A stretch of 64,000 nt of DNA from Bugula neritina (GCA_964035545.1 OZ037771.1:10175408-10239407), one strand, 5' to 3'. Numbered from the stretch's first letter, positions 12,567-29,501 are shown. A program made the numbers and translations. Notes: generated from the sequence alone by a model not told the origin.

Positions 12567-15500
12567 GAAGTACACTGTAAAATATTCAAATACACAGCAA
12601 CACATTGAAATACACTGCAACACACTGAAATATACTGCAACATACTGAAATGTACTTCAACATAATGAAAAACACTGCAACATATCAAAGTATATCGTAA
12701 TACACAGACATGTACTGTAACATACTGAAACATACTGAAACATACTGAAACATACTGAAATACACTGTAACAAACTGAAATACACTGCAACAAGTTGGAA
12801 TATACTGCAACATACCCAAGTATATGGTAATATAATGAAATATACTGCAAAATACCGCAACATACTGAAAAACACTGTAACAAACTGAAATACGCTGCAA
12901 CACATTGGAATATACTGCAACATACCCAAATAAATGGTAACATATTGAAATATACTGAAATACAATGTAACACATTGAAAAATACTGCAAGACACTGAAA
13001 GACACTACAACTCACTGAAGTATAGTGTAATATACGAAAATGTACTGTAACATACTGATATTTACTGCAACACACTGAAAAATACTGCAACATACTGAAA
13101 TACACTGTTACATGCCAAAATAAACTGCAACATACTGCAACATACTGAAATACACTCTAACATACTCAAATACACTGCAACATTCTGCAACATATTGAAA
13201 TATACTGCAACACACTGAAATATACTGCAACACACTGAAATATACTGCAAAATACTGAAATATACTTCAACATACTGCAACATACTGAAAGACACTACAA
13301 CTCACTGAAGTATAGTGCAATATACAGAAATGTACTCTAACATACTGATATTTATTGTTACACACTGAAATATACTACAACATACTGAAATACACTGTAA
13401 CATACCGAAATAAGCTGCAACATACTGCAACATACTGAAATACACTGTAACATGATGAAGTACACTGCAACACATTGAAATACACTGCAACAAACTGAAA
13501 TATACTGCAACATACTGAAATGTACTGCAACATACTGAAATACATTGCAACATATCGAAGTATATCGTAATAAACGGACATCTACTGAAACATACTGAAA
13601 CACACTGAAACATACTGAAACATACTGAAACATACTGAAACATACTGAAATACACTGCAACAAACTGCAACATACTGAAACATACTGTAACATGATGAAA
13701 AACACTGCAACACATTGAAATATACTGCAACAAACTGAAATATACTGCAACATACTGAAACCTACTGCAACATACTGAAACTAATTGCAACATATCGAAG
13801 TATATCGTAAAATACGGACATGTACTGTAACATACTGAAACACACTGAAACATACTGAAACATACTGAAACATACTGAAACATACTGAGATACACTGCAA
13901 CATACTGCAACATACTGAAATACACTGTAACATGATGAAATACACTGCAACACATTGAAATATACTGCAACAAACTGAAATATACTGCAACATACTGAAA
14001 CGTGCTGCAACATACTGAAATACATTGCAATATGTCGAAGTATATCGTAATATACGGACATGTACTGTAACATACTGAAACACACTGAAACATACTGAAA
14101 CATACTGAAATATACTGAAATATACTGAAATACACTGTAACACATTGAAAAATACTGCAACATACTGAAGGACACTTCAACTCACTGAAGTATAGTGTAA
14201 TATACAGAAATGTACTGTAACATACTGATATTTACTGTAACACACTGAAATATACTGCAACATACTGAAATACACTGTAACATACCGAAATAAACTGCAA
14301 CATAATGCAACATACTGAATTACACTGTAACATACTAAAATACACTGCAACATTCTGCAACATACTTCAACGTACTGAAAGACACTGTAACATAATGAAA
14401 TACACTGCAACACATTAAAATATACCGCAACAGACTGGAATATACTGCAACACATCTAAGTACATCGTAATATACGGACATGTACTGTAACATACTGGAA
14501 CATACTGAAACATACTGCAACATTCTGAAGTACACTGCAAAATATTGAAATACACCGCAACAAACTGCAACATACTGAAGTACACTGTACATATTGAAAA
14601 ACACTGCAACACACTGAAATATACTGCAAAATACTAAATTATACTTCAACATACTGCAACATACTGAAAGACACTACAACTCACTGAAGTATAGTGCAAT
14701 ATACAGAAATGTACTCTAACATACTGATATTTAATGTTACACACTGAAATATACTACAACATACTGAAATACACTGTAACATACCGAAATAAGCTGCAAC
14801 ATACTGCAACATACTGAAATACACTGTAACATGATGAAGTACACTGCAACACATTGAAATACACTGCAACAAACTGAAATATACTGCATCATACTGAAAT
14901 GTACTGCAACATACTGAAATACATTGCAACATATCGAAGTATATCGTAATAAACGGACATGTACTGAAACATACTGAAACACACTGAAACATACTGAAAC
15001 ATACTGAATTATACTGAAATACACTGCAACAAACTGCAACATACTGAAACATACTGTAACATGATGAAAAACACTGCAACACATTGAAATATACTGCAAC
15101 AAACTGAAATATACTGCAACATACTGAAACGTACTGCAACATACTGAAACTAATTGCAACATATCGAAGTATATCGTAAAATACGGACATGTACTGTAAC
15201 ATACTGAAACACACTGAAACATACTGAAACATACTGAAACATACTGAAACATACTGAGATACACTGCAACATACTGCAACATACTGAAATACACTGTAAC
15301 ATGATGAAATACACTGCAACACATTGGAATATACTGCAACAAACTGGAATATACTGCAACATACTGAAACGTGCTGCAACATACAGAAATACATTGCAAT
15401 ATATCGAAGTATATCGTAATATACGGACATGTACTGCAACATACTGAAACACACTGAAACATACTGAAACATACTGAAATATACTGAAATATACTGAAAT

Positions 15501-17102
15501 ACACTGTAACACATTGAAAAATACTGCAACATACTGAAGAACACTTCAACTCACTGAAGTATAGTCTAATGTACAGAAATGTACTGTAACATACTGATAT
15601 TTACTGTAACACACTGAAATATACTGCAACATACTGAAATACACTGTAACATACCGAAATAAACTGCAACATAATGCAACATACTGAATTACACTGTAAC
15701 ATACTAAAATACACTGCAACATTCTGCAACATACTTCAACGTACTGAAAGACACTGTAACATAATGAAATACACTGCAACACATTGAAATATACCGCAAC
15801 AGACTGGAATATACTGCAACACATCCAAGTACATAGTAATATACGGACATGTACTGTAACATACTGGAACATACTGAAACATACAGCAACATTCTGAAGT
15901 ACACTGTAAAATATTAAAATACACCGCAACAAACTGCAACATATTGAAGTACACTGTACATATTGAAAAACACTGCAACACACTGAAATATACTGCAACA
16001 CACTGAAATATACTGCAAAATACTGAATTATACTTCAACATACTGCAACATACTGAAAGACACTACAACTCACTGAAGCATAGTGCAATATACAGAAATG
16101 TATTCTAACATACTGATATTTAATGTTACACACTGAAATATACTACAACATACTGAAATACACTGCAACATACCGAAATAAGCTGCAACATACTGCAACA
16201 TACTGAAATACACTGTAACATGATGTAGTACACTGCAACACATTGAAATATACTGCAACAAACTGAAATATACTGCAACATACTGAAATGTACTGCAACA
16301 TACTGAAATACATGGCAACATATCGAAGTATATCGTAATAAACGGACATGTACTGTAACATACTGAAACACACTGAAACATACTGAAACATACTGAAACA
16401 TACTGAAACATACTGAAATACACTGCAACATACTGCAACATACTGAAACATACTGTAACATTATGAAATACACTGCAACACATTGAAATATACTGCAACA
16501 AACTGAAATATACTGCAACATACTAAAACGTACTGCAACATACTGAAATACATTGCAACATATCGAAGTATATCGTAATATACGGACATGTACTGAAACA
16601 TACTGAAACATACTGAGATACACTGCAACATACTGCAACATACTGAAATACACTGTAACATGATGAAATACACTGCAACACATTGAAATATACTGCAACA
16701 AACTGAAATATACTGCAACATACTGAAACGTACTGCAACATACTGAAATACATTGCAACATATCGAAGTATGTCGTAATATACGGACATGTACTTTAACA
16801 TACTGAAACACACTGAAACATACTGAAACCTACTGAAATATACTGAAATGTACTGAAATACACTGTAACACATTGAAAAATACTGCAACATTCTGCAACA
16901 TAGTTCAACGTACTGAATACACTGTAACATAATGAATCACACTGCAACATACTGCAACATACTGAAATATACTGTAACATACTGAAACATGAGCAATATA
17001 CTGAAAGATGCCTCAACATACTCAAATACACTGCAAGAAACTGCAACATACGTAAATACACTGTAACATACTGAAATACACTGAAACATACTGCAACATA
17101 CT
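12567..17102. repeat. B unit, copy 2 (4,536 bp)
   Basis: Complete unit with landmarks at 12452 and 16988, 4,536 bp apart. The section 12567-14650 follows copy 1 at an offset of 6,186 and then 6,176 bp, and copy 3 at 4,536 bp. It shares the variant ACACAGCAACAC near 12591 with copy 3 (17127), where copy 1 has ACACTGCAACAC (6405), so copies 2 and 3 are closest to each other. The length is not a multiple of ten because the landmark and the GTACATATTG units are each one base short. Confidence 0.92.
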
Positions 17103-19412
17103 GAAGTACACTGTAAAATATTCAAATACACAGCAACACATTGAAATACACTGCAACACACTGAAATATACTGCAACATACTGAAATGTACTTCAACATA
17201 ATGAAAAACACTGCAACATATCAAAGTATATCGTAATACACAGACATGTACTGTAACATACTGAAACATACTGAAACATACTGAAACATACTGAAATACA
17301 CTGTAACAAACTGAAATACACTGCAACAAGTTGGAATATACTGCAACATACCCAAGTATATGGTAATATAATGAAATATACTGCAAAATACCGCAACATA
17401 CTGAAAAACACTGTAACAAACTGAAATACGCTGCAACACATTGGAATATACTGCAACATACCCAAATAAATGGTAACATATTGAAATATACTAAAATACA
17501 ATGTAACACATTGAAAAATACTGCAAGACACTGAAAGACACTACAACTCACTGAAGTATAGTGTAATATACGAAAATGTACTGTAACATACTGATATTTA
17601 CTGCAACACACTGAAAAATACTGCAACATACTGAAATACACTGTTACATGCCAAAATAAACTGCAACATACTGCAACATACTGAAATACACTCTAACATA
17701 CTCAAATACACTGCAACATTCTGCAACATATTGATATATACTGCAACACACTGAAATATACTGCAACACACTGAAATATACTGCAAAATACTGAAATATA
17801 CTTCAACATACTGCAACATACTGAAAGACACTACAACTCACTGAAGTATAGTGCAATATACAGAAATGTACTCTAACATACTGATATTTATTGTTACACA
17901 CTGAAATATACTACAACATACTGAAATACACTGTAACATACCGAAATAAGCTGCAACATACTGCAACATACTGAAATACACTGTAACATGATGAAGTACA
18001 CTGCAACACATTGAAATACACTGCAACAAACTGAAATATACTGCAACATACTGAAATGTACTGCAACATACTGAAATACATTGCAACATATCGAAGTATA
18101 TCGTAATAAACGGACATGTACTGAAACATACTGAAACACACTGAAACATACTGAAACATACTGAAACATACTGAAACATACTGAAATACACTGCAACAAA
18201 CTGCAACATACTGAAACATACTGTAACATGATGAAAAACACTGCAACACATTGAAATATACTGCAACAAACTGAAATATACTGCAACATACTGAAACCTA
18301 CTGCAACATACTGAAACTAATTGCAACATATCGAAGTATATCGTAAAATACGGACATGTACTGTAACATACTGAAACACACTGAAACATACTGAAACATA
18401 CTGAAACATACTGAAACATACTGAGATACACTGCAACATACTGCAACATACTGAAATACACTGTAACATGATGAAATACACTGCAACACATTGAAATATA
18501 CTGCAACAAACTGAAATATACTGCAACATACTGAAACGTGCTGCAACATACTGAAATACATTGCAATATGTCGAAGTATATCGTAATATACGGACATGTA
18601 CTGTAACATACTGAAACACACTGAAACATACTGAAACATACTGAAATATACTGAAATATACTGAAATACACTGTAACACATTGAAAAATACTGCAACATA
18701 CTGAAGGACACTTCAACTCACTGAAGTATAGTGTAATATACAGAAATGTACTGTAACATACTGATATTTACTGTAACACACTGAAATATACTGCAACATA
18801 CTGAAATACACTGTAACATACCGAAATAAACTGCAACATAATGCAACATACTGAATTACACTGTAACATACTAAAATACACTGCAACATTCTGCAACATA
18901 CTTCAACGTACTGAAAGACACTGTAACATAATGAAATACACTGCAACACATTAAAATATACCGCAACAGACTGGAATATACTGCAACACATCTAAGTACA
19001 TCGTAATATACGGACATGTACTGTAACATACTGGAACATACTGAAACATACTGCAACATTCTGAAGTACACTGCAAAATATTGAAATACACCGCAACAAA
19101 CTGCAACATACTGAAGTACACTGTACATATTGAAAAACACTGCAACACACTGAAATATACTGCAAAATACTAAATTATACTTCAACATACTGCAACATAC
19201 TGAAAGACACTACAACTCACTGAAGTATAGTGCAATATACAGAAATGTATTCTATCATACTGATATTTAATGTTACACACTGAAATATACTACAACATAC
19301 TGAAATACACTGCAACATATCGAAATAAGCTGCAACATACTGCAACATACTGAAATACACTGTAACATGATGTAGTACACTGCAACACATTGAAATATAC
19401 TGCAACAAACTG
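17103..19412. repeat. B unit, copy 3, left part only
   Basis: It follows copy 2 at 4,536 bp up to about 19,200. There copy 2 goes on with the motif ACTCTAACATACTG, while this copy has ATTCTATCATACTG, like the extra module of copy 1 at 8525. From there it runs into the C cores. Copy 3 is thus a hybrid that ends as the extra module of copy 1 does. Confidence 0.85.
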
Positions 19413-21130
19413 AAATATACTGCAACATACTGAAACGTACTGCAACATACTGAAACCAATTGCAACATATCGAAGTATATCGTAAAATACGGACACGTAC
19501 TGTAACATACTGAAACACACTGAAACATACTGAAACATACTGAAACATACTGAAACATACTGAGATACACTGCAACAAACTGCAACATACTGAAACATAC
19601 TGTAACATGATGAAATACACTGAAACACATTGAAATATACTGCAACAAACTGAAATATACTGCAACATACTGAAACGTACTGCAACATACTGAAATTAAT
19701 TGCAACATATCAAAGTATATCGTAATATACGGACATGTACTGTAACATACTGAAACACACTGAAACATACTGAAACATACTGAAACATGCTGAAACATAC
19801 TGTGATACACTGCAACATACTGCAACATACTGAAATACACTGTAACATGATGAAATACACTGCAACACATTGAAATATACTGCAACAAACTGAAATATAC
19901 TGCAACATACTGAAACCTGCTGCAACATACGGAAATACATTGCAATATATCGAAGTATGTCGTAATATACGGACATGTACTGTAACATACTGAAACACAC
20001 TGAAACATACTGAAACGTACTGAGATATACTGAAATACACTGTAACACATTGAAAAATACTGCAACATACTGAAAGACACTTCAACTCACTGAAGTATAG
20101 TGTAATGTACGGAAATGTACTGTAACATACTGATATTTACTGTTACACACTGAAATATACTGCAACATACTGAAATACACTGTAACATACCGAAATAAAC
20201 TGCAACATAATGCAACATACTGAATTACACTGTAACATACTAAAATACACCGCAACATTCTGCCACATACTGCAACATACTGAAATACACTGTAACAGGA
20301 TGAAGTACACTGCAACACATTGAAATACACTGCAACAAACTGAAATATACTGCAACATACTGAAATGTACTGCAACATACTAAAATACATTGCAACATAT
20401 CGAAGTATATCGTAATAAACGGACATGTACTGTAACATACTGAAACACACTGAAACATACTGAAACATATTGAAACATACTGAAACATACTGAAATACAC
20501 TGCAACATACTGCAACATACAAAAACATACTGTAACATGATGAAATACACTGCAACACATTGAAATATACTGCAACAAACTGAAAAATACTGCAACATAC
20601 TGAAACGTACTGCAACGTACTGAAATTAATTGCAACATATCAAAGTATTCCGTAATATACGGACATGTACTGTAACATACTGAAACACACTGAAACATAC
20701 TGAAACATACTGAAATATACTGAAATGTACTGGAATACACTGTAACACATTGAAAAATACTGCAACATACTGAAAGACACTTCAATTCACTGAAGTATAG
20801 TGTAATATACGGAAATGTACTGTAACATACTGATAATTACTGCAACACACTGAAATATACTGCAACATACTGAAATACACTGTAACATACCGAAATAAAC
20901 TGCAACATAATGCAACATACTGAATTACACTGTAACATTCTGCAACATAGTTCAACGTACTGAATACACTGTAACATAATGAAATACACTGCAACATAGT
21001 GCAACATACTGAAATATACTGTAACATACTGAAACATGAGCAATATACTGAAAGATGCCTCAACATACTCAAATACACTGCAAGAAACTGCAACATACGT
21101 AAATACACTGTAACATACTGAAATACACTG
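19413..21130. repeat. C core, copy 1 (1,718 bp)
   Basis: First of four copies of a 1,718-bp core. Its left part, to about 20,090, is homologous to 8,700-9,370 in B copy 1. It ends with a class-1 landmark at 21035 and the string AAATACACTG. It contains the marker CCGCAACATTCTGCCAC near 20250, seen only in C cores. Confidence 0.9.
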
Positions 21131-22848
21131 AAATATACTGCAACATACTGAAACGTACTGCAACATACTGAAACTAATTGCAACATATCGAAGTATATCG
21201 TAAAATACGGACATGTACTGTAACATACTGAAACACACTGAAACATACTGAAACATACTGAAACATACTGAAACATACTGAGATACACTGCAACAAACTG
21301 CAACATACTGAAACATACTGTAACATGATGAAATACACTGAAACACATTGAAATATACTGCAACAAACTGAAATATACTGCAACATACTGAAACGTACTG
21401 CAACATACTGAAATTAATTGCAACATATCAAAGTATATCGTAATATACGGACATGTACTGTAACATACTGAAACACACTGAAACATACTGAAACATACTG
21501 AAACATGCTGAAACATACTGTGATACACTGCAACATACTGCAACATACTGAAATACACTGTAACATGATGAAATACACTGCAACACATTGAAATATACTG
21601 CAACAAACTGAAATATACTGCAACATACTGAAACCTGCTGCAACATACTGAAATACATTGCAATATATCGAAGTATGTCGTAATATACGGACATGTACTG
21701 TAACATACTGAAACACACTGAAACATACTGAAACGTACTGAGATATACTGAAATACACTGTAACACATTGAAAAATACTGCAACATACTGAAAGACACTT
21801 CAACTCACTGAAGTATAGTGTAATGTACGGAAATGTACTGTAACATACTGATATTTACTGTTACACACTGAAATATACTGCAACATACCGAAATACACTG
21901 TAACATACCGAAATAAACTGCAACATAATGCAACATACTGAATTACACTGTAACATACTAAAATACACCGCAACATTCTGCCACATACTGCAACATACTG
22001 AAATACACTGTAACAGGATGAAGTACACTGCAACACATTGAAATACACTGCAGCAAACTGAAATATACTGCAACATACTGAAATGTACTGCAACATACTA
22101 AAATACATTGCAACATATCGAAGTATATCGTAATAAACGGACATGTACTGTAACATACTGAAACACACTGAAACATACTGAAACATATTGAAACATACTG
22201 AAACATACTGAAATACACTGCAACATACTGCAACATACAAAAACATACTGTAACATGATGAAATACACTGCAACACATTGAAATATACTGCAACAAACTG
22301 AAAAATACTGCAACATACTGAAACGTACTGCAACGTACTGAAATTAATTGCAACATATCAAAGTATACCGTAATATACGGACATGTACTGTAACATACTG
22401 AAACACACTGAAACATACTGAAACATACTGAAGTATACTGAAATGTACTGAAATACACTGTAACACATTGAAAAATACTGCAACATACTGAAAGACACTT
22501 CAATTCACTGAAGTATAGTGTAATATACGGAAATGTACTGTAACATACTGATAATTACTGCAACACACTGAAATATACTGCAACATACTGAAATACACTG
22601 TAACATACCGAAATAAACTGCAACATAATGCAACATACTGAATTACACTGTAACATTCTGCAACATAGTTCAACGTACTGAATACACTGCAACATAATGA
22701 AATACACTGCAACATACTGCAACATACTGAAATATACTGTAACATACTGAAACATGAGCAATATACTGAAAGATGCCTCAACATACTCAAATACACTGCA
22801 AGAAACTGCAACATACGTAAATACACTGTAACATACTGAAATACACTG
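21131..22848. repeat. C core, copy 2 (1,718 bp, directly adjacent to copy 1)
   Basis: It repeats 19413-21130 at an offset of 1,718 bp with only scattered base changes. Its left join fuses the landmark tail directly to AAATATACTGCAACATAC, whereas in copies 3 and 4 a linker of 1.4-1.8 kb lies between cores. The join between copies 1 and 2 is therefore a deletion of a linker, or a direct tandem duplication of the core. Confidence 0.9.
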
Positions 22849-24217
22849 AAACATACTGCAACATACTGAAGTACACTGTAAAATATTCAAATACACTGCA
22901 ACACATTGAAATACACTGTAACATACCGAAATAAACTGCAACATAATGCAACATACTGAATTACACTGTAACATACTAAAATACACTGCAACATTCTGCA
23001 ACATACTTCAACGTACTGAAAGACACTGTAACATAATGAAATACACTGCAACACATTGAAATATACTGCAACAAACTGAAATATACTGCAACATACTGAA
23101 ACGTGCTGCAACATACTGAAATACATTGCAATATGTCGAAGTATATCGTAATATACGGACATGTACTGTAACATACTGAAACACACTGAAACATACTGAA
23201 ACATACTGAACCATACTGAAACATACTGAGATACACTGCAACATACTGCAACATACTGAAATACACTGTAACATGATGAAATACACTGCAACACATTGAA
23301 ATATACTGCAACAAACTGAAATAAACTGCAACATACTGAAACGTGCTGCAACATACTGAAATACATTGCAATATGTCGAAGTATATCGTAATATACGGAC
23401 ATGTACTGTAACATACTGAAACACACTGAAACATACTGAAACATACTGAAATATACTGAAATATACTGAAATACACTGTAACACATTGAAAAATACTGCA
23501 ACATACTGAAGGACACTTCAACTCACTGAAGTATAGTGTAATATACAGAAATGTACTGTAACATACTGATATTTACTGTAACACACTGAAATATACTGCA
23601 ACATACTGAAATACACTGTAACATACCGAAATAAACTGCAACATAATGCAACATACTGAATTACACTGTAACATACTAAAATACACTGCAACATTCTGCA
23701 ACATACTTCAACGTACTGAAAGACACTGTAACATAATGAAATACACTGCAACACATTAAAATATACCGCAACAGACTGGAATATACTGCAACACATCTAA
23801 GTACATCGTAATATACGGACATGTACTGTAACATACTGGAACATACTGAAACATACTGCAACATTCTGAAGTACACTGCAAAATATTGAAATACACCGCA
23901 ACAAACTGCAACATACTGAAGTACACTGTACATATTGAAAAACACTGCAACACACTGAAATATACTGCAAAATACTGAATTATACTTCAACATACTGCAA
24001 CATACTGAAAGACACTACAACTCACTGAAGTATAGTGCAATATACAGAAATGTATTCTAACATACTGATATTTAATGTTACACACTGAAATATACTACAA
24101 CATACTGAAATACACTGCAACATACCGAAATAAGCTGCAACATACTGCAACATACTGAAATACACTGTAACATGATGTAGTACACTGCAACACATTGAAA
24201 TATACTGCAACAAACTG
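22849..24217. repeat. Linker between C cores 2 and 3 (1,369 bp)
   Basis: Decamer sequence without C-core markers. The left part, with its box near 23141, resembles the end of the B units. The right part contains GTACATATTG at about 23927 and the GAAGTATAGTGCAATATACA box at 24028. The region holds two near-identical subunits at about 23081-23200 and 23321-23440, each with CAATATGTCGAAG. Confidence 0.8.
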
Positions 24218-25935
24218 AAATATACTGCAACATACTGAAACGTACTGCAACATACTGAAACTAATTGCAACATATCGAAGTATATCGTAAAATACGGACA
24301 TGTACTGTAACATACTGAAACACACTGAAACATACTGACACATACTGAAACATACTGAAACATACTGAGATACACTGCAACAAACTGCAACATACTGAAA
24401 CATACTGTAACATGATGAAATACACTGAAACACATTGAAATATACTGCAACAAACTGAAATATACTGCAACATACTGAAACGTACTGCAACATACTGAAA
24501 TTAATTGCAACATATCAAAGTATATCGTAATATACGGACATGTACTGTAACATACTGAAACACACTGAAACATACTGAAACATACTGAAACATGCTGAAA
24601 CATACTGTGATACACTGCAACATACTGCAACATACTGAAATACACTGTAACATGATGAAATACACTGCAACACATTGAAATATACTGCAACAAACTGAAA
24701 TATACTGCAACATACTGAAACCTGCTGCAACATACTGAAATACATTGCAATATATCGAAGTATGTCGTAATATACGGACATGTACTGTAACATACTGAAA
24801 CACACTGAAACATACTGAAACGTACTGAGATATACTGAAATACACTGTAACACATTGAAAAATACTGCAACATACTGAAAGACACTTCAACTCACTGAAG
24901 TATAGTGTAATGTACGGAAATGTACTGCAACATACTGATATTTACTGTTACACACTGAAATATACTGCAACATACTGAAATACACTATAACATACCGAAA
25001 TAAACTGCAACATAATGCAACATACTGAATTACACTGTAACATACTAAAATACACCGCAACATTCTGCCACATACGGCAACATACTGAAATACACTGTAA
25101 CAGGATGAAGTACACTGCAACACATTGAAATACACTGCAACAAACTGAAATATACTGCAACATACTGAAATGTACTGCAACATACTAAAATACATTGCAA
25201 CATATCGAAGTATATCGTAATAAACGGACATGTACTGTAACATACTGAAACACACTGAAACATACTGAAACATATTGAAACATACTGAAACATACTGAAA
25301 TACACTGCAACATACTGCAACATACAAAAACATACTGTAACATGATGAAATACACTGCAACACATTGAAATATACTGCAACAAACTGAAAAATACTGCAA
25401 CATACTGAAACGTACTGCAACGTACTGAAATTAATTGCAACATATCAAAGTATACCGTAATATACGGACATGTACTGTAACATACTGAAACACACTGAAG
25501 CATACTGAAACATACTGAAATATACTGAAATGTACTGAAATACACTGTAACACATTGAAAAATACTGCAACATACTGAAAGACACTTCAATTCACTGAAG
25601 TATAGTGTAATGTACGGAAATGTACTGTAACATACTGATAATTACTGCAACACACTGAAATATACTGCAACATACTGAAATTCACTGTAACATACCGAAA
25701 TAAACTGCAACATAATGCAACATACTGAATTACACTGTAACATTCTGCAACATAGTTCAACGTACTGAATACACTGTAACATAATGAAATACACTGCAAC
25801 ATACTGCAACATACTGAAATATACTGTAACATACTGAAACATGAGCAATATACTGAAAGATGCCTCAACATACTCAAATACACTGCAAGAAACTGCAACA
25901 TACGTAAATACACTGTAACATACTGAAATACACTG
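24218..25935. repeat. C core, copy 3 (1,718 bp)
   Basis: It lies 3,087 bp from copy 2, with landmarks at 22753 and 25840. Gap-free to the other copies. Private changes include a missing T in the series near 24333 (GACACATACT for GAAACATACT) and ATACGGCAAC near 25073. Confidence 0.9.
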
Positions 25936-27783
25936 AAACATACTGCAACATACTGAAGTACACTGTAAAATATTCAAATACACTGCAACACATTGAAATA
26001 CACTGTAACATACCGAAATAAACTGCAACATAATGCAACATACTGAATTACACTGTAACATACTAAAATACACTGCAACATTCTGCAACATACTTCAACG
26101 TACTGAAAGACACTGTAACATAATGAAATACACTGCAACACATTGAAATATACCGCAACAGACTGGAATATACTGCAACACATCCAAGTACATCGTAATA
26201 TACGGACATGTACTGTAACATACTGGAACATACTGAAACATACTGCAACATTCTGAAGTACACTGTTAAATATTGAAATACACTGCAACAAACTGCAACA
26301 TACTGAAGTACACTGTACATATTGAAAAACACTGCAACACACTGAAATATACTGCAACACACTGAATTATACTGCAAAATACTGAATTATACTTCAACAT
26401 ACTGCAATATACTGAAAGACACTACAACTCACTGAAGTATAGTGCAATATACAGAAATGTACTCTAACATACTGATATTTAATGTTACACACTGAAATAT
26501 ACTACAACATACTGAAATACACTGCAACATACCGAAATAAGCTGCAACATACTGCAACATACTGAAATACACTGTAACATGATGTAGTACACTGCAACAC
26601 ATTGAAATATACTGTAACGAACTGAAATATACTGCAACATACTGAAATGTACTGCAACATACTGAAACGTGCTGCAACATACTGAAATACATTGCAATAT
26701 GTCGAAGTATATCGTAATATACGGACATGTACTGTAACATACTGAAACACACTGAAACATACTGAAACATACTGAACCATACTGAAACATACTGAGATAC
26801 ACTGCAACATACTGCAACATACTGAAATACACTGTAACATGATGAAATACACTGCAACACATTGAAATATACTGCAACAAACTGAAATATACTGCAACAT
26901 ACTGAAACGTGCTGCAACATACTGAAATACATTGCAATATGTCGAAGTATATCGTAATATACGGACATGTACTGTAACATACTGAAACACACTGAAACAT
27001 ACTGAAACATACTGAAATATACTGAAATATACTGAAATACACTGTAACACATTGAAAAATACTGCAACATACTGAAGGACACTTCAACTCACTGAAGTAT
27101 AGTGTAATATACAGAAATGTACTGTAACATACTGATATTTACTGTAACACACTGAAATATACTGCAACATACTGAAATACACTGTAACATACCGAAACAA
27201 ACTGCAACATAATGCAACATACTGAATTACATTGTAACATAATAAAATACACTGCAACATTCTGCAACATACTTCAACGTACTGAAAGACACTGTAACAT
27301 AATGAAATACACTGCAACACATTAAAATATACCGCAACAGACTGGAATATACTGCAACACATCTAAGTACATCGTAATATACGGACATGTACTGTAACAT
27401 ACTGGAACATACTGAAACATACTGCAACATTCTGAAGTACACTGCAAAATATTGAAATACACCGCAACAAACTGCAACATACTGAAGTACACTGTACATA
27501 TTGAAAAACACTGCAACACACTGAAATATACTGCAAAATACTGAATTATACTTCAACATACTGCAACATACTGAAAGACACTACAACTCACTGAAGTATA
27601 GTGCAATATACAGAAATGTATTCTAACATACTGATATTTAATGTTACACACTGAAATATACTACAACATACTGAAATACACTGCAACATACCGAAATAAG
27701 CTGCAACATACTGCAACATACTGAAATACACTGTAACATGATGTAGTACACTGCAACACATTGAAATATACTGCAACAAACTG
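25936..27783. repeat. Linker between C cores 3 and 4 (1,848 bp)
   Basis: It starts like the previous linker but is 479 bp longer, because it keeps an additional pair of subunits between about 26,150 and 26,640. The right half follows the previous linker at an offset of 3,566 bp (the boxes at 23525 and 27091 match). Confidence 0.8.
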
Positions 27784-29501
27784 AAATATACTGCAACATA
27801 CTGAAACGTACTGCAACATACTGAAACTAATTGCAACATATCGAAGTATATCGTAAAATACGGACATGTACTGTAACATACTGAAACACACTGAAACATA
27901 CTGAAACATACTGAAACATACTAAAACATACTGAGATACACTGCAACAAACTGCAACATACTGAAACATACTGTAACATGATGAAATACACTGAAACACA
28001 TTGAAATATACTGCAACAAACTGAAATATACTGCAACATACTGAAACGTACTGCAACATACTGAAATTAATTGCAACATATCAAAGTATATCGTAATATA
28101 CGGACATGTACTGTAACATACTGAAACACACTGAAACATACTGAAACATACTGAAACATGCTGAAGCATACTGTGATACACTGCAACATACTGCAACATA
28201 CTGAAATACACTGTAACATGATGAAATACACTGCAACACATTGAAATATACTGCAACAAACTGAAATATACTGCAACATACTGAAACCTGCTGCAACATA
28301 CTGAAATACATTGCAATATATCGAAGTATGTCGTAATATACGGACATGTACTGTAACATACTGAAACACACTGAAACATACTGAAACGTACTGAGATATA
28401 CAGAAATACACTGTAACACATTGAAAAATACTGCAACATACTGAAAGACACTTCAACTCACTGAAGTATAGTGTAATGTACGGAAATGTACTGCAACATA
28501 CTGATATTTACTGTTACACACTGAAATATACTGCAACATACTGAAATACACTGTAACATACCGAAATAAACTGCAACATAATGCAACATACTGAATTACA
28601 CTGTAACATACTAAAATACACCGCAACATTCTGCCACATACTGCAACATACTGAAATACACTGTAACAGGATGAAGTACACTGCAACACATTGAAATACA
28701 CTGCAAAAAACTGAAATATACTGCAACATACTGAAATGTACTGCAACATACTAAAATACATTGCAACATATCGAAGTATATCGTAATAAACGGACATGTA
28801 CTGTAACATACTGAAACACACTGAAACATACTGAAACATATTGAAACATACTGAAACATACTGAAATACACTGCAACATACTGCAACATACAAAAACATA
28901 CTGTAACATGATGAAATACACTGCAACACATTGAAATATACTGCAACAAACTGAAAAATACTGCAACATACTGAAACGTACTGCAACGTACTGAAATTAA
29001 TTGCAACATATCAAAGTATACCGTAATATACGGACATGTACTGTAACATACTGAAACACACTGAAACATACTGAAACATACTGAAATATACTGAAATGTA
29101 CTGAAATACACTGTAACACATTGAAAAATACTGCAACATACTGAAAGACACTTCAATTCACTGAAGTATAGTGTAATATACGGAAATGTACTGTAACATA
29201 CTGATAATTACTGCAACACACTGAAATATACTGCAACATACTGAAATACACTGTAACATACCGAAATAAACTGCAACATAATGCAACATACTGAATTACA
29301 CTGTAACATTCTGCAACATAGTTCAACGTACTGAATACACTGTAACATAATGAAATACACTGCAACATACTGCAACATACTGAAATATACTGTAACATAC
29401 TGAAACATGAGCAATATACTGAAAGATGCCTCAACATACTCAAATACACTGCAAGAAACTGCAACATACGTAAATACACTGTAACATACTGAAATACACT
29501 G
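27784..29501. repeat. C core, copy 4 (1,718 bp)
   Basis: It lies 3,566 bp from copy 3, with landmarks at 25840 and 29406. Gap-free, with a few private changes such as a loss of C in the series at about 28707 (GCAAAAAACT). It is the last copy of this core in the window. Confidence 0.9.
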
